Shown here: positions 48,480 through 58,745 of the stretch, piece after piece | How the letters are laid out: every line of letters begins with the position of its first letter | Numbering within the stretch: position 1 is the first letter of the stretch | Origin: Phaeospirillum sp. | Lineage (GTDB): Bacteria > Pseudomonadota > Alphaproteobacteria > Rhodospirillales > Magnetospirillaceae | Length of the DNA stretch: 64,000 nucleotides | Assembly: GCA_030651575.1 (NCBI GenBank) | Contig: JAUSFB010000032.1 | Coordinates: forward strand, 520,001 to 584,000 | Reading direction: 5' to 3' | Notes under the pieces: model-generated | What the model was told of the DNA's origin: nothing | Databases searched by the model: none | The model's input: the letters and a program-made list of their open reading frames with translations, nothing else | Made by a program: the position numbers and the translations under genes

Positions 48480-49772
48480 TCAGGCCGCCCCGCCCTCGGC
48501 CACGGGCGCCGCGACGGGGACTGCTCCCCCCTTGCGGCCGATCATCAGCGACATGACCGCCGCCGCCAGACAGGCCAGACCGGCGGTGACGAAGGCCAAC
48601 CAGTAATCGCCAAGATCGGTCCGGACCCAGCCGGCCAGGAAGGCGGCGGAGGCGGCTCCCACCTGATGGGCGGCGAAAATCCAGCCGAACATCACGCCGG
48701 CCCGCTCGCGCCCGAAGGCCTGGGTGGTCAGCTTGACGGTCGGCGGCACCGTGGCGATCCAGTCCAGCCCGTAGAACACCGCGAACAGCCACAGCCCGAA
48801 CACATCCGGCCCAAAGGCCCAGTCGAGGAAGATCAGCGAGACGCCGCGCAACCCATAATACCAAAACAGCAACTTGCGCGAATCCCAGCGATCCGACAGC
48901 CAGCCCGACAAGGTGGTTCCCACCAGATCGAACAGCCCCATGACGGCCAGCAGACCGGCGGCCTTGACCTCGGGGATACCGTGATCGAAGCAGGCCGGAA
49001 TAAGGTGAGTGCCGATCAGGCCGTTGGTGGAAAACCCGCAGACGAAAAAGGTTCCGGCCAGCAGCCGGAAATCCCGCGACCCCAGGCCGTCCTTCAGGGC
49101 CATGATCGCGGCGACTGCCGGATTTCCGGCCCGCACTGCCGCCGGGGGGGCCTCGGTCGCTCCCACCGGCCACAGGCCCAGATCGGCGGGACGGTCGCGC
49201 ATGAAAATCCAGATGATCGGCGCCAGAATGGCGGCGGCTCCGGCGATCAGCAACACCGCCGCCCGCCAGCCCCAGCTTTCCACCGCCATGGCCATCTGCG
49301 GCAGGAAGACCAGTTGCCCCGTCGCGGTCGCAGCCGACAGCACGCCCATCACCGTGCCGCGATAGGCGTCGAACCAGCGGCTGACCACGGTCGCGCCCAG
49401 CACCAGGGCGATGGTTCCCGAACCGCCGCCGACCACGACTCCCCACAGCAGCACCATGTGCCAGGGCGCGCTCATGGCGGTGGTCGCCACCACCCCCACC
49501 GCCAGCACCGCCAGGGCCAGCGCCATGGTCCGGCGCAGGCCGATCCGGTCCATCACGGCGGCGGCGAACGGAGCCATCAGGCCGTAAAGGATCAGATTGA
49601 CCGACACCGCCACCGAAATGGTGACCCGGCTCCAGCCGAACTCGGTCTCCAGCGGCACCATCATCACCCCCGGCGCGGACCGGATGCCCGCCGCCACCAG
49701 CAAGGTGACGAAGGTCAGCCCGGCTGCGATCCAGCCGTAGTGCAGTTTGCGTGTGGCAATGGGTGCGGGCAT
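48480..49772 (-). CDS. MFS transporter
   Basis: About 12 TM helices; HYGWIAAGLTFVTLLVAAGIRSAPGVMMVPLETEFGWSR. Confidence 0.9.
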   Translation of the reverse strand: MPAPIATRKLHYGWIAAGLTFVTLLVAAGIRSAPGVMMVPLETEFGWSRVTISVAVSVNLILYGLMAPFAAAVMDRIGLRRTMALALAVLAVGVVATTAMSAPWHMVLLWGVVVGGGSGTIALVLGATVVSRWFDAYRGTVMGVLSAATATGQLVFLPQMAMAVESWGWRAAVLLIAGAAAILAPIIWIFMRDRPADLGLWPVGATEAPPAAVRAGNPAVAAIMALKDGLGSRDFRLLAGTFFVCGFSTNGLIGTHLIPACFDHGIPEVKAAGLLAVMGLFDLVGTTLSGWLSDRWDSRKLLFWYYGLRGVSLIFLDWAFGPDVFGLWLFAVFYGLDWIATVPPTVKLTTQAFGRERAGVMFGWIFAAHQVGAASAAFLAGWVRTDLGDYWLAFVTAGLACLAAAVMSLMIGRKGGAVPVAAPVAEGGAA

Positions 49773-49786
49773 GGCGCCCTCCGTGG

Positions 49787-49838
49787 CAATGATACAAATC
49801 TGTCTCATTGAATTTGTACAGACAGGTCTGTATCATTG
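49787..49838. promoter_or_regulatory. TetR-type operator: 19-bp near-perfect inverted repeat in divergent promoter
   Basis: caatgatacaaatctgtct (49787-49805) vs reverse complement of agacaggtctgtatcattg; 2 mismatches in 19. Confidence 0.75.
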
Positions 49839-49844
49839 TCAACC

Positions 49845-50441
49845 ATGAGCAAGCCCGAGCCTATCGACAAACCCTCTGCCCGCGACCGCATCCTGGCTGC
49901 CGCCAACGAGTTGTTCTACCAGGAGGGCATCCGCGCCATCGGCATCGACACGGTGATCGAGAAGGCCGGCGTCGCCAAAATGAGCCTGTACCGCGCCTTT
50001 CCGTCCAAGGACGACCTGATCGCCGCCTTTCTGGGAATGCGCGACGGGCTGTACTGGGAATGGTGGGACGGCGTTGTCGCCCGTCACCCTGACGATCCGC
50101 GCCAACAGTTGACCGACCTGTTCCTGGCCCTGGCCAAACGAACCTCCAGCCCCAGCTACCGGGGCTGCCCTTTCGTCAACATGGCGGTGGAGTTCCCCGA
50201 TCACGGCCACCCCGGCCGCGCCGTCGCCGAGGCCAATAAGTGTGAGCTGCGCCGCCGGATGCGGGGCTTGGTCGACGGCCTGGGAGTGACGTCGCCGGCC
50301 CTGCTGACCGACCAGTTGCTGCTGCTGATGGAAGGAGCCTATTCCGCCGGTAACTCCCTCAGCTCCAACGGTTCATCCACCGCTGTGGCCTCCGCCGCCG
50401 AAGCCCTCATTTCCTCCCACCTGCGAGAGAACTGCCCATGA
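49845..50441 (+). CDS. TetR/AcrR family transcriptional regulator
   Basis: RDRILAAANELFYQEGIRAIGIDTVIEKAGVAKMSLYRAFPSKDDLIAAFL. Confidence 0.92.
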   Translation: MSKPEPIDKPSARDRILAAANELFYQEGIRAIGIDTVIEKAGVAKMSLYRAFPSKDDLIAAFLGMRDGLYWEWWDGVVARHPDDPRQQLTDLFLALAKRTSSPSYRGCPFVNMAVEFPDHGHPGRAVAEANKCELRRRMRGLVDGLGVTSPALLTDQLLLLMEGAYSAGNSLSSNGSSTAVASAAEALISSHLRENCP

Positions 50442-51541
50442 CCCGACCGCACCTGTTCCAGCCCTTGACCCTGCGCGGACTGACGCTCGACAACCGCGCC
50501 GTGGTCGCCCCCATGTGCCAATACAGCGCCGTCGACGGAATCGCCCAGGACTGGCATCTCCAGCATTACGGCTCGTTAGCGGCCTCGGGGCCGGGCATGA
50601 TCGTCATCGAAGCCACGGGCGTGTCGCCCGAAGGCCGTATCTCGCCCCATTGCCTCGGCCTTCACGACGACGCCACCGAGGCGGCTTTTGCCCGCCTTGT
50701 GCCCGCCCTGCAAAGCTTTGGCGACAGCGCCATCGCCGTCCAGCTGGGCCATGCCGGCCGCAAGGGCGGAGCCGCGCCGCCCTGGCTGGGCGGCAAGCCC
50801 GCCAAGGACGGTTGGCAGACCCTGTCGGCCTCGGATATTCCCTTCGACAGCGACTGGCCAGCGCCCAGGGCCGCCACCGCCGACGATATCACCCGGTTGA
50901 AGCAGTGCTTCGTCGACGCCGCCAAGCGGGCGTTGCGCATCGGCTTCGACGCCATCGAGCTGCACTCCGCCCATGGCTATCTGCTGCACCAGTTCCTGTC
51001 GCCGCTGTCCAACCGGCGCACCGACGGCTATGGCGGCCCGCTGGACAATCGCATGCGTTTTCCGCTGGAGGTGGTCGAGGCCATGCGCGCGGTCTGGCCG
51101 GCCGACAAGCCGCTGGGCATCCGAATCAGCGCCACCGACTGGGTCGAGGGCGGCTGGAATCCGGACGAGGCGGTCATCTACGCCAAGGCCTTCAAGGCCG
51201 CCGGCATCGACTATGTCTGCGTGTCCTCCGGTGGGCTGGTCCCCTATGCCAAGGTTCCCATCGCCCCCGGCTATCAGATCGATTTGGCCCGGCGTATCCG
51301 TGACGAGGCCCAAATCCCCACCCGCGCCGTCGGCCTGATCGTCGCGGCCGCTCAGGCGGAAGCCGCCCTGGCCGATGGCGCCGCCGATATGATCGCCATC
51401 GGCCGGGGCTTTCTGGACAACCCGCGCTGGGTCTGGCACGCCGCCGAGGAACTGGGAGCCGAGATCAGCTATCCGCCCCAGTTCATGGCCGCGCGCGGCA
51501 AAATCTGGCCGGGAGCCGCCCTGGCCCGGCCACGGAATTAG
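50438..51541 (+). CDS. NADH:flavin oxidoreductase, Old Yellow Enzyme family (YqjM-like)
   Basis: HLFQPLTLRGLTLDNRAVVAPMCQYSAVDG...IELHSAHGYLLHQFLSPLSNRRTDGYGG. Confidence 0.92.
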   Translation: MTRPHLFQPLTLRGLTLDNRAVVAPMCQYSAVDGIAQDWHLQHYGSLAASGPGMIVIEATGVSPEGRISPHCLGLHDDATEAAFARLVPALQSFGDSAIAVQLGHAGRKGGAAPPWLGGKPAKDGWQTLSASDIPFDSDWPAPRAATADDITRLKQCFVDAAKRALRIGFDAIELHSAHGYLLHQFLSPLSNRRTDGYGGPLDNRMRFPLEVVEAMRAVWPADKPLGIRISATDWVEGGWNPDEAVIYAKAFKAAGIDYVCVSSGGLVPYAKVPIAPGYQIDLARRIRDEAQIPTRAVGLIVAAAQAEAALADGAADMIAIGRGFLDNPRWVWHAAEELGAEISYPPQFMAARGKIWPGAALARPRN

Positions 51542-51626
51542 ATCAAATTGAGTATACCTTTGGGCTTGCTTCATTAAGTTCCGTCAAGACATGCAATCGT
51601 TGATCAGGCTATCATCCATCCGCCTC

Positions 51627-52034
51627 ATGGATTGGTGCGGATGGATGACGACCCACTGGCTTTGTGAATACGAATTGGGGCACCCCGAGATCGACCGGGA
51701 CCACCGCGCCTTGATCGAAGTTCTGGCGATTTTGTCGATGGGGTATTGCGACCGCGATCTGGTCGACACCCAGGTCAAGATTCTGGAACGCTACGTCATC
51801 GACCATTTCGAACACGAAGAAAGCCTCATGCGTCAAGGCGGCTTTCCCGAACTTGCCCATCACCTCGATCTGCACGCGCAATTCCGCGCCGACGTCAAAC
51901 GGATGCGGGCCGAATGGGTCGCCGGAGAGAATCCCGACCTCCAGGCGGAAATCGCAGCGGAACTGTCCCACTGGCTGATCAACCACATTCAGGGCGCCGA
52001 CCGCGCCTATATTCCCTGGATCCTCAAGACATGA
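51627..52034 (+). CDS. bacteriohemerythrin
   Basis: GHPEIDRDHRALIE...HFEHEESLMRQGGFPELAHHLDLHAQF...HWLINHIQGADRAYIPW iron-ligand pattern. Confidence 0.9.
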   Translation: MDWCGWMTTHWLCEYELGHPEIDRDHRALIEVLAILSMGYCDRDLVDTQVKILERYVIDHFEHEESLMRQGGFPELAHHLDLHAQFRADVKRMRAEWVAGENPDLQAEIAAELSHWLINHIQGADRAYIPWILKT

Positions 52035-52064
52035 AAAAGCCCGCCCCACTGTCGTGAGGCGGAC
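52033..52064 (-). terminator. intrinsic terminator of dctA-like gene
   Basis: Minus strand gtccgcc..cac..gtg..ggcgggctttttcat. Confidence 0.6.
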
Positions 52065-52091
52065 TTCTGACGGAAGGTCACGCGGGCGGGA

Positions 52092-53339
52092 TCAGCCCAG
52101 CATTTCCTTCATCTTGTCCTGATCCAGTTCCTTCTCCCACTTGGAGATGACCACGGCGGCGACGCCATTACCGACGAAGTTGGTCAACGCGCGGGCTTCC
52201 GACATGAAGCGGTCGATACCCAGGATCAGCGCCAGCCCCGCCACCGGAACCGAGGGAACCACGGCCAGCGTCGCGGCCAAGGTGATGAAGCCGGCGCCGG
52301 TCACGCCGGATGCTCCCTTGGAGGTCAGCATAGCGACGCCCAGCAAGGTCAGCTCCTGCGTCAGGGTCAACTCGATGTCCAGCGCCTGGGCGACAAACAA
52401 GGCCGCCATGGTCAAGTAAATATTGGTGCCGTCGAGATTGAACGAATAACCGGCCGGAACCACCAGACCCACCACCGCCTTGGGACAGCCCATCTTCTCC
52501 AGCTTGGTCATCAGCGGCACCAGGGCCGATTCCGAGGACGAGGTGCCCAGGACGGTCAGCAGCTCTTCCTTGATATAGGCGATGAACTTAAAGATGTTGA
52601 AGCCCGTCATCCACGCGATGGCGCCCAGGACAATCGCCACGAACAGGAAGCAGGTCAGGTAGAAGCTGCCCATCAGGAAAGCCAGCGGCTTCAGCGCCGC
52701 GACGCCGTATTTACCGATGGTGAAGGCCATGGCGCCGCCGGCGCCCAGCGGGGCGACCTTCATGATGGTGTTCATCATGGCGAAGAAGATGTGCGAGCAC
52801 TCTTCGATGAACATGTGCACGCCCTGGCCGGCGCGGCCCATATGGGTCATGGCGTAACCGAACAGGATCGCCACCAGCAAGACCTGAAGCAGATCGCCCG
52901 AACCGGTGAAGGCATCCACCATGGTCCTGGGGATGATATGCAAGACGAAATCGACCGTACTCTGCTCGGTGGCCAGCTTGGCGTATTTCGCCACCGCCTT
53001 GGCGTCCAGCGTCGCCGGGTCGGCATGAAAGCCGTCACCGGGCTTCAACACATTCATCACCACCAGACCGATGACCAGGGCGAAGGTGGAGACAACCTCG
53101 AAATACAGCAGCGCCTTGCCGCCGACCCGGCCGACCTTCTTCATGTCGCCGGCCCCCGCGATGCCAAGCACCACGGTGCAGAAGATCACCGGAGCGATCA
53201 GCATCTTGACCAGCGCGATGAAGCCGTCACCCAGCGGCTTCAGGCTGATGCCGATATCGGGCTTGAAGTAGCCCAACGTGCCGCCCGCGACAATGGCAAG
53301 CAGAACCCAGAAGTAGAGATGGCCCGTCAGGCGCTTCAT
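52092..53339 (-). CDS. dicarboxylate/amino acid:cation symporter (DctA/GltP family)
   Basis: [20 protein letters not shown]...[47 protein letters not shown]. Confidence 0.93.
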   Translation of the reverse strand: MKRLTGHLYFWVLLAIVAGGTLGYFKPDIGISLKPLGDGFIALVKMLIAPVIFCTVVLGIAGAGDMKKVGRVGGKALLYFEVVSTFALVIGLVVMNVLKPGDGFHADPATLDAKAVAKYAKLATEQSTVDFVLHIIPRTMVDAFTGSGDLLQVLLVAILFGYAMTHMGRAGQGVHMFIEECSHIFFAMMNTIMKVAPLGAGGAMAFTIGKYGVAALKPLAFLMGSFYLTCFLFVAIVLGAIAWMTGFNIFKFIAYIKEELLTVLGTSSSESALVPLMTKLEKMGCPKAVVGLVVPAGYSFNLDGTNIYLTMAALFVAQALDIELTLTQELTLLGVAMLTSKGASGVTGAGFITLAATLAVVPSVPVAGLALILGIDRFMSEARALTNFVGNGVAAVVISKWEKELDQDKMKEMLG

Positions 53340-53517
53340 GATTTCGGATCTCCCAGATTATGATGATTTCGCACATCTGGGCCTCCTCTATCGGATCGTC
53401 GTTCTTTCTGTCGATTGCGGTTTTCCGATGGTGATCCGTAACCCCCTAGAGATTACTTGATTTTTTATACCTAACTGGCAAATGGTGAGGGCTTGGTCAC
53501 CAGATTAAGAGGATCGC

Positions 53518-54756
53518 ATGTCCGGCAAAGACGACCCCAGCGCCGCGACATTGGTCTGGCGGGTGGTGCTGCCATTCGCAGCGGGCTATTTCCTGTCCTA
53601 CCTCTACCGCACCGTCAACGCGGTGCTGGCCCCGGAAATCGGGCGGACCATCCCCCTGGATGCCGCCGATATCGGGCTGATGACCGGCGTCTACTTCATC
53701 ACCTTCGCCGCCGCCCAATTGCCCCTGGGCATCCTGCTCGACCGCTTTGGCCCCAGGCGGGTCGAGGCCTTGATGCTGATCTTCGCCGCCGCCGGAGCCC
53801 TGGCTTTCTCCCTGGCCGAGGCCGTGCCGGCCCTGGTGATGGGGCGCGCCCTGGTGGGCTTTGGCGTCTCCGCCTGCCTGATGGCGGCGTTGAAGGCCAA
53901 TGTCTTGTTCTTCGCCCCCTCCCGACTGCCGCTGATGAACGGCGTCATCCTGGGGGCCGGCGGCCTGGGGGCGGTGGCCGCCACCGCTCCGGTCCAGATG
54001 GCGCTTCAGGTGATGGACTGGCGGACCGTCTACGCCGGAGTCGCCGGCCTGACCCTGCTGTCGGGCCTGGTCATCTGGCTGATGGTGCCGGAACGTCCTT
54101 CATCCGCCGCCCGCGCCAGCCTTGGCGACCAGTTGCGCGACGTGGTCGAAATCTTTCGCGACCCCACCTTCTGGCGCATCGCCCCCGCCACCATGGCCTC
54201 GCTGGGCAGCTTCATGGCGATTCAGGGCCTGTGGGCCGGCCCCTGGCTACGCGACGTCGCCGCCCTCCCGGTGGCCGAGACCGCCAACGGCCTGACCCTA
54301 ATGGCGGCCGGCATGGCCTTGGGCTATCTGTCGATCGGGGCCATGGCCGAGCGGTTCGAGCGGTTCGGCATCCCCCCCGCCACCCTGGGAGCCGTCGGCA
54401 TGACCATCCATGCCCTGGCCCTGGCCGCCATGACCCTGGGCTGGAGCGCCGCCCCGCTGACCCTTGCCACGATCTATGGGTTTACCGGCGCATCCAGTTC
54501 GATTAATTACGCGGTCCTGACGCGGCGGTTTCCGATCCGGCTGGCGGGGCGGGTCAACACCAGTCTCAATCTGCTGATCTTCGTCTCCGCCTTCTCGCTG
54601 CAATGGGGGCTGGGCTGGGTGATCGGACGGTGGGACAAGGTCGATGGCCACTGGCCTTCCATCGCCTGGGCGACGTCGCTGGGGATTCCGCTGGCGGCGA
54701 CGCTGGCCGGGCTGGTATGGCTGGCCCCCGCCTGCCGGACAGAAAAGACGACATGA
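53518..54756 (+). CDS. MFS transporter
   Basis: FAAGYFLSYLYRTVNAVLAPEIGRTIPLDAADIGLMTGVYFITFAAAQLPLGILLDRFGPRRVEA. Confidence 0.9.
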   Translation: MSGKDDPSAATLVWRVVLPFAAGYFLSYLYRTVNAVLAPEIGRTIPLDAADIGLMTGVYFITFAAAQLPLGILLDRFGPRRVEALMLIFAAAGALAFSLAEAVPALVMGRALVGFGVSACLMAALKANVLFFAPSRLPLMNGVILGAGGLGAVAATAPVQMALQVMDWRTVYAGVAGLTLLSGLVIWLMVPERPSSAARASLGDQLRDVVEIFRDPTFWRIAPATMASLGSFMAIQGLWAGPWLRDVAALPVAETANGLTLMAAGMALGYLSIGAMAERFERFGIPPATLGAVGMTIHALALAAMTLGWSAAPLTLATIYGFTGASSSINYAVLTRRFPIRLAGRVNTSLNLLIFVSAFSLQWGLGWVIGRWDKVDGHWPSIAWATSLGIPLAATLAGLVWLAPACRTEKTT

Positions 54757-55454
54757 CCACCGAGTCCAGAGATTCCAGAACCTCGCTATTCCGAGGACTG
54801 GCCTTATCGTTGCTGCTGCATCTGGCCTTTACGGCCTTGACGCAGGTCGACAGCCTGCCCTCGTTCCATCGCGGCCCACCCGAACAGGCCATGGAAGTCG
54901 AAGTGGTGCGGGAAGCACCGCCGCCGCCGCCGGTCATGGAGCCGCCGGCCCCGCCGCCGCCGCGGCCGGAGCCGACCCAACTGGCGTCGCCCAAGCCGGT
55001 GGCCCCGCCGCAATTGGTCCGGGCTCCCCCGGCCGAAAAGTCCGCGGCCCCCAAGCAGGCGCCCCTGGAATCGGGAATCTCGTTCAGCAACAAGGCCAAA
55101 CCGGCGCCGCCGCCGGGCGATCTCAGCCAAAGCGCCCAGGACCTGATCCTGGCCCAGGTGCTACGCATGTGGCACTTCGACAACACCGCCTTCAAGGGCG
55201 GCAACGACACCATCACGATGATCATCAACATCAATCGCGACGGCACCCTGGCCGAGACCATGCATAAAAACTCGCCCTGGAACCCAAATACGGTCATTCG
55301 CGGCTATGATCAGATGCCGGACGGCCCCGTAAGGCGAGCGTTGGAATCCATCTTGCTCGCCTTAAGAACCGCCCAGCCCCTGCAACTGCCGCCCGACGAC
55401 GGCAAGGGATGGCCACGCCGCATGGTCATCCGCTTCCGTCCCGGAGACCTTTGA
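54753..55454 (+). CDS. TolA/TonB-like energy transducer protein
   Basis: N-terminal TM, Pro-rich linker PPPPPVMEPPAPPPPRPEP, C-terminal VLRMWHFDN...IININRDGTLAE; ATGA overlap with MFS. Confidence 0.7.
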   Translation: MTTESRDSRTSLFRGLALSLLLHLAFTALTQVDSLPSFHRGPPEQAMEVEVVREAPPPPPVMEPPAPPPPRPEPTQLASPKPVAPPQLVRAPPAEKSAAPKQAPLESGISFSNKAKPAPPPGDLSQSAQDLILAQVLRMWHFDNTAFKGGNDTITMIININRDGTLAETMHKNSPWNPNTVIRGYDQMPDGPVRRALESILLALRTAQPLQLPPDDGKGWPRRMVIRFRPGDL

Positions 55455-55527
55455 CCCGGTTGTCGCTGATGGCCGCGACTGCTATCGTCCGCTCCTCTTC
55501 CATCGGACGATCATGGAGAAGGGTGTC

Positions 55528-56568
55528 ATGAACGAAGTTAAGGTCGCGATTCTGGGAGCCAGCGGTTACACCGGGGCCGAGTTGGCGCGCCTGCTGGCGC
55601 TGCATCCCAACTTCCGCATCACGGTCATGACCGGCGACCGCAAGGCGGGGCAGCCCATGTCGGCGGTGTTCCCCCATCTCGCCACCCTGACCCTGCCCGA
55701 TCTGGTCGCCATCGATCAGGTGGACTTCGCGACGGTCGACGCGGTGTTCTGCTGCCTGCCGCACGGCACCACCCAAGAGGTGATCGCCGCCCTGCCCGCC
55801 CATGTGAAGATCGTCGATCTATCGGCCGATTTCCGGCTGTTCGACGTGGATACCTATGCCCAGTGGTACGGTCACGAGCACCGGGCGCCGGCCTTGCAGA
55901 AGGAAGCGGTCTACGGCCTGACCGAGATCGCCCGCGCCAAGATCGCCACGGCACGGCTGGTGGCCAATCCCGGCTGCTATCCCACCTCGGTGCAACTACC
56001 TCTGATCCCGCTGCTGGAGCAAGGCCTGGTCTCGGCCGAGGACATCGTCATCGACGCCAAGTCCGGCGTCTCGGGAGCCGGCCGCGCCGCCAAGGAAGCC
56101 AACCTGTTCACCGAGGTGGCCGAAGGCATCCACCCCTACGGCATCGCCAGCCATCGCCACACCCCCGAGATCGAACAGGGCCTGTCCGACGCGGTCGAAA
56201 GGCCGGTGATGGTGACCTTCACCCCCCATCTGATGCCCATGAGCCGGGGCATGCTGTCGACCATCTATGTCAAGCTGACCGGCGCCAATACCGCCGCCAC
56301 CCTACGCGCCGCCCTGGCCGAACGGTTCCGGGGCGAGGCCTTCGTGCATGTGCTGCCCGAGGGCGCGGTTCCGGCGACCCGGCATGTGCGCGGCTCGAAC
56401 CTCTGCCTGATCAACGTGTTCGATGACCGGATCAAGGGCCGGGCCATCATCACCTCGGTGATCGACAACCTGATCAAGGGCGCCTCGGGCCAGGCGCTCC
56501 AGAACATGAACCTGATGTTCGGCTTCCCCGAAACCCTGGGGCTGCAACAACAGCCCATATTCCCGTGA
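55528..56568 (+). CDS. argC: N-acetyl-gamma-glutamyl-phosphate reductase
   Basis: VAILGASGYTGAELARLLALHPNF...ANPGCYPTSVQLPLIPLL...KSGVSGAGRAA. Confidence 0.95.
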   Translation: MNEVKVAILGASGYTGAELARLLALHPNFRITVMTGDRKAGQPMSAVFPHLATLTLPDLVAIDQVDFATVDAVFCCLPHGTTQEVIAALPAHVKIVDLSADFRLFDVDTYAQWYGHEHRAPALQKEAVYGLTEIARAKIATARLVANPGCYPTSVQLPLIPLLEQGLVSAEDIVIDAKSGVSGAGRAAKEANLFTEVAEGIHPYGIASHRHTPEIEQGLSDAVERPVMVTFTPHLMPMSRGMLSTIYVKLTGANTAATLRAALAERFRGEAFVHVLPEGAVPATRHVRGSNLCLINVFDDRIKGRAIITSVIDNLIKGASGQALQNMNLMFGFPETLGLQQQPIFP

Positions 56569-56575
56569 GGACCAG

Positions 56576-57097
56576 ATGAGCGGACATATCATGGCCTTTA
56601 AGGGCACTCTGCCCACCATCGCCGACGACTGCTTCATCGCCCCCACCGCCACGGTGATCGGCGACGTGGTGATCGGCGCCGGCACCAGCGTGTGGTTCAA
56701 CTGCGTCATCCGCGGCGATGTCCACGAGATCCGTATCGGCGAGCGCACCAACATCCAGGATGGAACCGTCGTCCACGTCACCGGCGGCAAGCTGGGTACC
56801 TATATCGGTTCGGACATCACCATCGGTCACGGCGCGATCCTTCACGCCTGCACCCTGGGAGATGGCTGCTTCATCGGCATGGGCGCCATCATCCTAGACG
56901 GCGCGGTGGTCGAACCCGGCGGCGTGGTGGCGGCCGGCTCGTTGGTGACGCCGGGCAAGCGGGTCGGAACCGGCGAACTGTGGGGCGGCAACCCGGCCAA
57001 GTTGATGCGGGTACTGTCGCAGGAGGAGCGCGTCGGCTTCACCGTCAACGCGCCCGGCTACGTCACCCTGGGACAGACCTATCGCGGCGCGCAATGA
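56576..57097 (+). CDS. gamma-carbonic anhydrase family protein
   Basis: DCFIAPTATVIGDVVIGAGTSVWFNCVIRGDVHEIRIGERTNIQDGTVVHV...IGHGAILHACTLGDGCFIGMGA. Confidence 0.9.
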   Translation: MSGHIMAFKGTLPTIADDCFIAPTATVIGDVVIGAGTSVWFNCVIRGDVHEIRIGERTNIQDGTVVHVTGGKLGTYIGSDITIGHGAILHACTLGDGCFIGMGAIILDGAVVEPGGVVAAGSLVTPGKRVGTGELWGGNPAKLMRVLSQEERVGFTVNAPGYVTLGQTYRGAQ

Positions 57098-57110
57098 GCC
57101 GAAACGCCCC

Positions 57111-58745
57111 ATGAGCAAGACACGGCCCAAAAACAGTCTGCTTTCCAGACTGGCGCGGCCGTTCACCGCCCTGGGTCGACTGGTGAGTCGGGAGGAGGAG
57201 CCTGCCGGGATCGCCGTCAATATGGCGGCGACCTCCGACGGGATGGTGGAGGACTCCTTCACCCTCGCCCTCGAAACCCTGCTGACCGAGGATGACGGCA
57301 AGTTCCAGACCAAGCTTCAGGTCATTTCGCTGGTCGAGTTCCGCGAAGCGGTCGGCGACAAGTGGTTCCGCCTGTCGGAAAAGGTGATGCTGATCGCCGA
57401 GGGCGTCATCAACCTGCACCTGGGCGCCGGCAACGCGTTCGGCCGACGCGGCCAGGATTTCTTCGTCCTGCTGTTTCGCAACGTCCCCCCGGCCGAAGGC
57501 CGCCGCCGCGCCGTCCAGATCGCTCAGGAGCTGGGAACCAGACTGGTGGGCGCCCAATTCATCGGCCACGAACGGCCGCTGGCGCTGGCCACCGAAATCT
57601 CGCTGGCCGACGCCATGGGCGCCGATGGCAAACTCGACCTTGGCGCCATTCACGACGCGGTCGGCGAGATGCGCTCCCTCATCGCCCCCACCGCCCCCAC
57701 CCGTGCCACCTATCGTCCTCATCTGACCAGACTTGCGGCCGACGATGATCTTCCGATCAGCCATTCCTCCCTGCCGCCCCCCCTGCCCGAACAGGGGGAT
57801 TTACGCGCCCATCTGCGTCCCAGCGCGCTGTCGGCCAAGGATTTCGTCCCCCGGCGCTCCATGCTGCCCAGCCAAACCTCAGCCAAGAGCCAAGACACCC
57901 CCCGGCAAGTATCGGCGCCAAGCTGGACGGCGGTCGAGATGGGAGGCCAGACCAGCGTCGCCACCGACGATCTTGACCGGACTCCGCCCATGCCGGGCGA
58001 CGCCATCCTGTCGCTGGCGTGGCGGCCAACCTGGATGGCGGCGGGCGAGGTCATCGGCGGCTACAAGGCTCGGGTCAACCGGGTGGATGCGCCGGGCGAA
58101 GCCCCCTACGAGGGTTACCGCGCCTATCCGGAGGAAGGCGGCGAGTCGGCCCTGGCACTCGACCGCTTCGTGATCGGCGCCGCCGTGCGCGAAATGCGCT
58201 CCACAGAGACCGCCGCCAGCCGCTCCATCATCATCATGCCGTTGCACTGGGCCTCGGCCAGTTCGCCACAGCGGCTATCCCTGCTGGCCCCGCTTGGCGA
58301 CCTGCCCGAGAAGGTTCGCGCCAACCGTCTGATCATCGATCTGTTCGGGGTTCCCGACGGAGCGTCCGACGGTCAGCTCGACGCGACCATCCAGGCGCTG
58401 CGGCCGCTATGCAAGGAAGTGATGCTTCGGGTGCGGCTGGCCCAGCCCCGCGCGCCGCGCGCCGCTGAATGCGGCATCACCACCATCGGCATCGATCTGG
58501 CCGAGCTGCCCGCCAACGAGCGCACCGACGACGACAGCCTGCTGGAAGCCTTGGCGCGGCTGCGCCAGAACGCCGACACCGTCCGGTTGGGGGTCTATGC
58601 CTGGGGCATTCGCCGCCGCGCCGTGGTGGTGGGCGCCGTGCAGGGCGGCTTCGCCATGATCAACGGCCCAGGCCTGATGAAGGATCTGGCCCGCCCCGCG
58701 AAAGTCTTACCGGCGCCTCGCTCGCGCCTGACCGGGAAGTCATGA
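57111..58745 (+). CDS. degenerate GGDEF/EAL-like protein of unknown function
   Basis: FGRRGQDFFVLLF aligns by eye with (A)RxGGDEFxxLL; C-terminal half resembles EAL fold without EAL motif. Confidence 0.55.
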   Translation: MSKTRPKNSLLSRLARPFTALGRLVSREEEPAGIAVNMAATSDGMVEDSFTLALETLLTEDDGKFQTKLQVISLVEFREAVGDKWFRLSEKVMLIAEGVINLHLGAGNAFGRRGQDFFVLLFRNVPPAEGRRRAVQIAQELGTRLVGAQFIGHERPLALATEISLADAMGADGKLDLGAIHDAVGEMRSLIAPTAPTRATYRPHLTRLAADDDLPISHSSLPPPLPEQGDLRAHLRPSALSAKDFVPRRSMLPSQTSAKSQDTPRQVSAPSWTAVEMGGQTSVATDDLDRTPPMPGDAILSLAWRPTWMAAGEVIGGYKARVNRVDAPGEAPYEGYRAYPEEGGESALALDRFVIGAAVREMRSTETAASRSIIIMPLHWASASSPQRLSLLAPLGDLPEKVRANRLIIDLFGVPDGASDGQLDATIQALRPLCKEVMLRVRLAQPRAPRAAECGITTIGIDLAELPANERTDDDSLLEALARLRQNADTVRLGVYAWGIRRRAVVVGAVQGGFAMINGPGLMKDLARPAKVLPAPRSRLTGKS

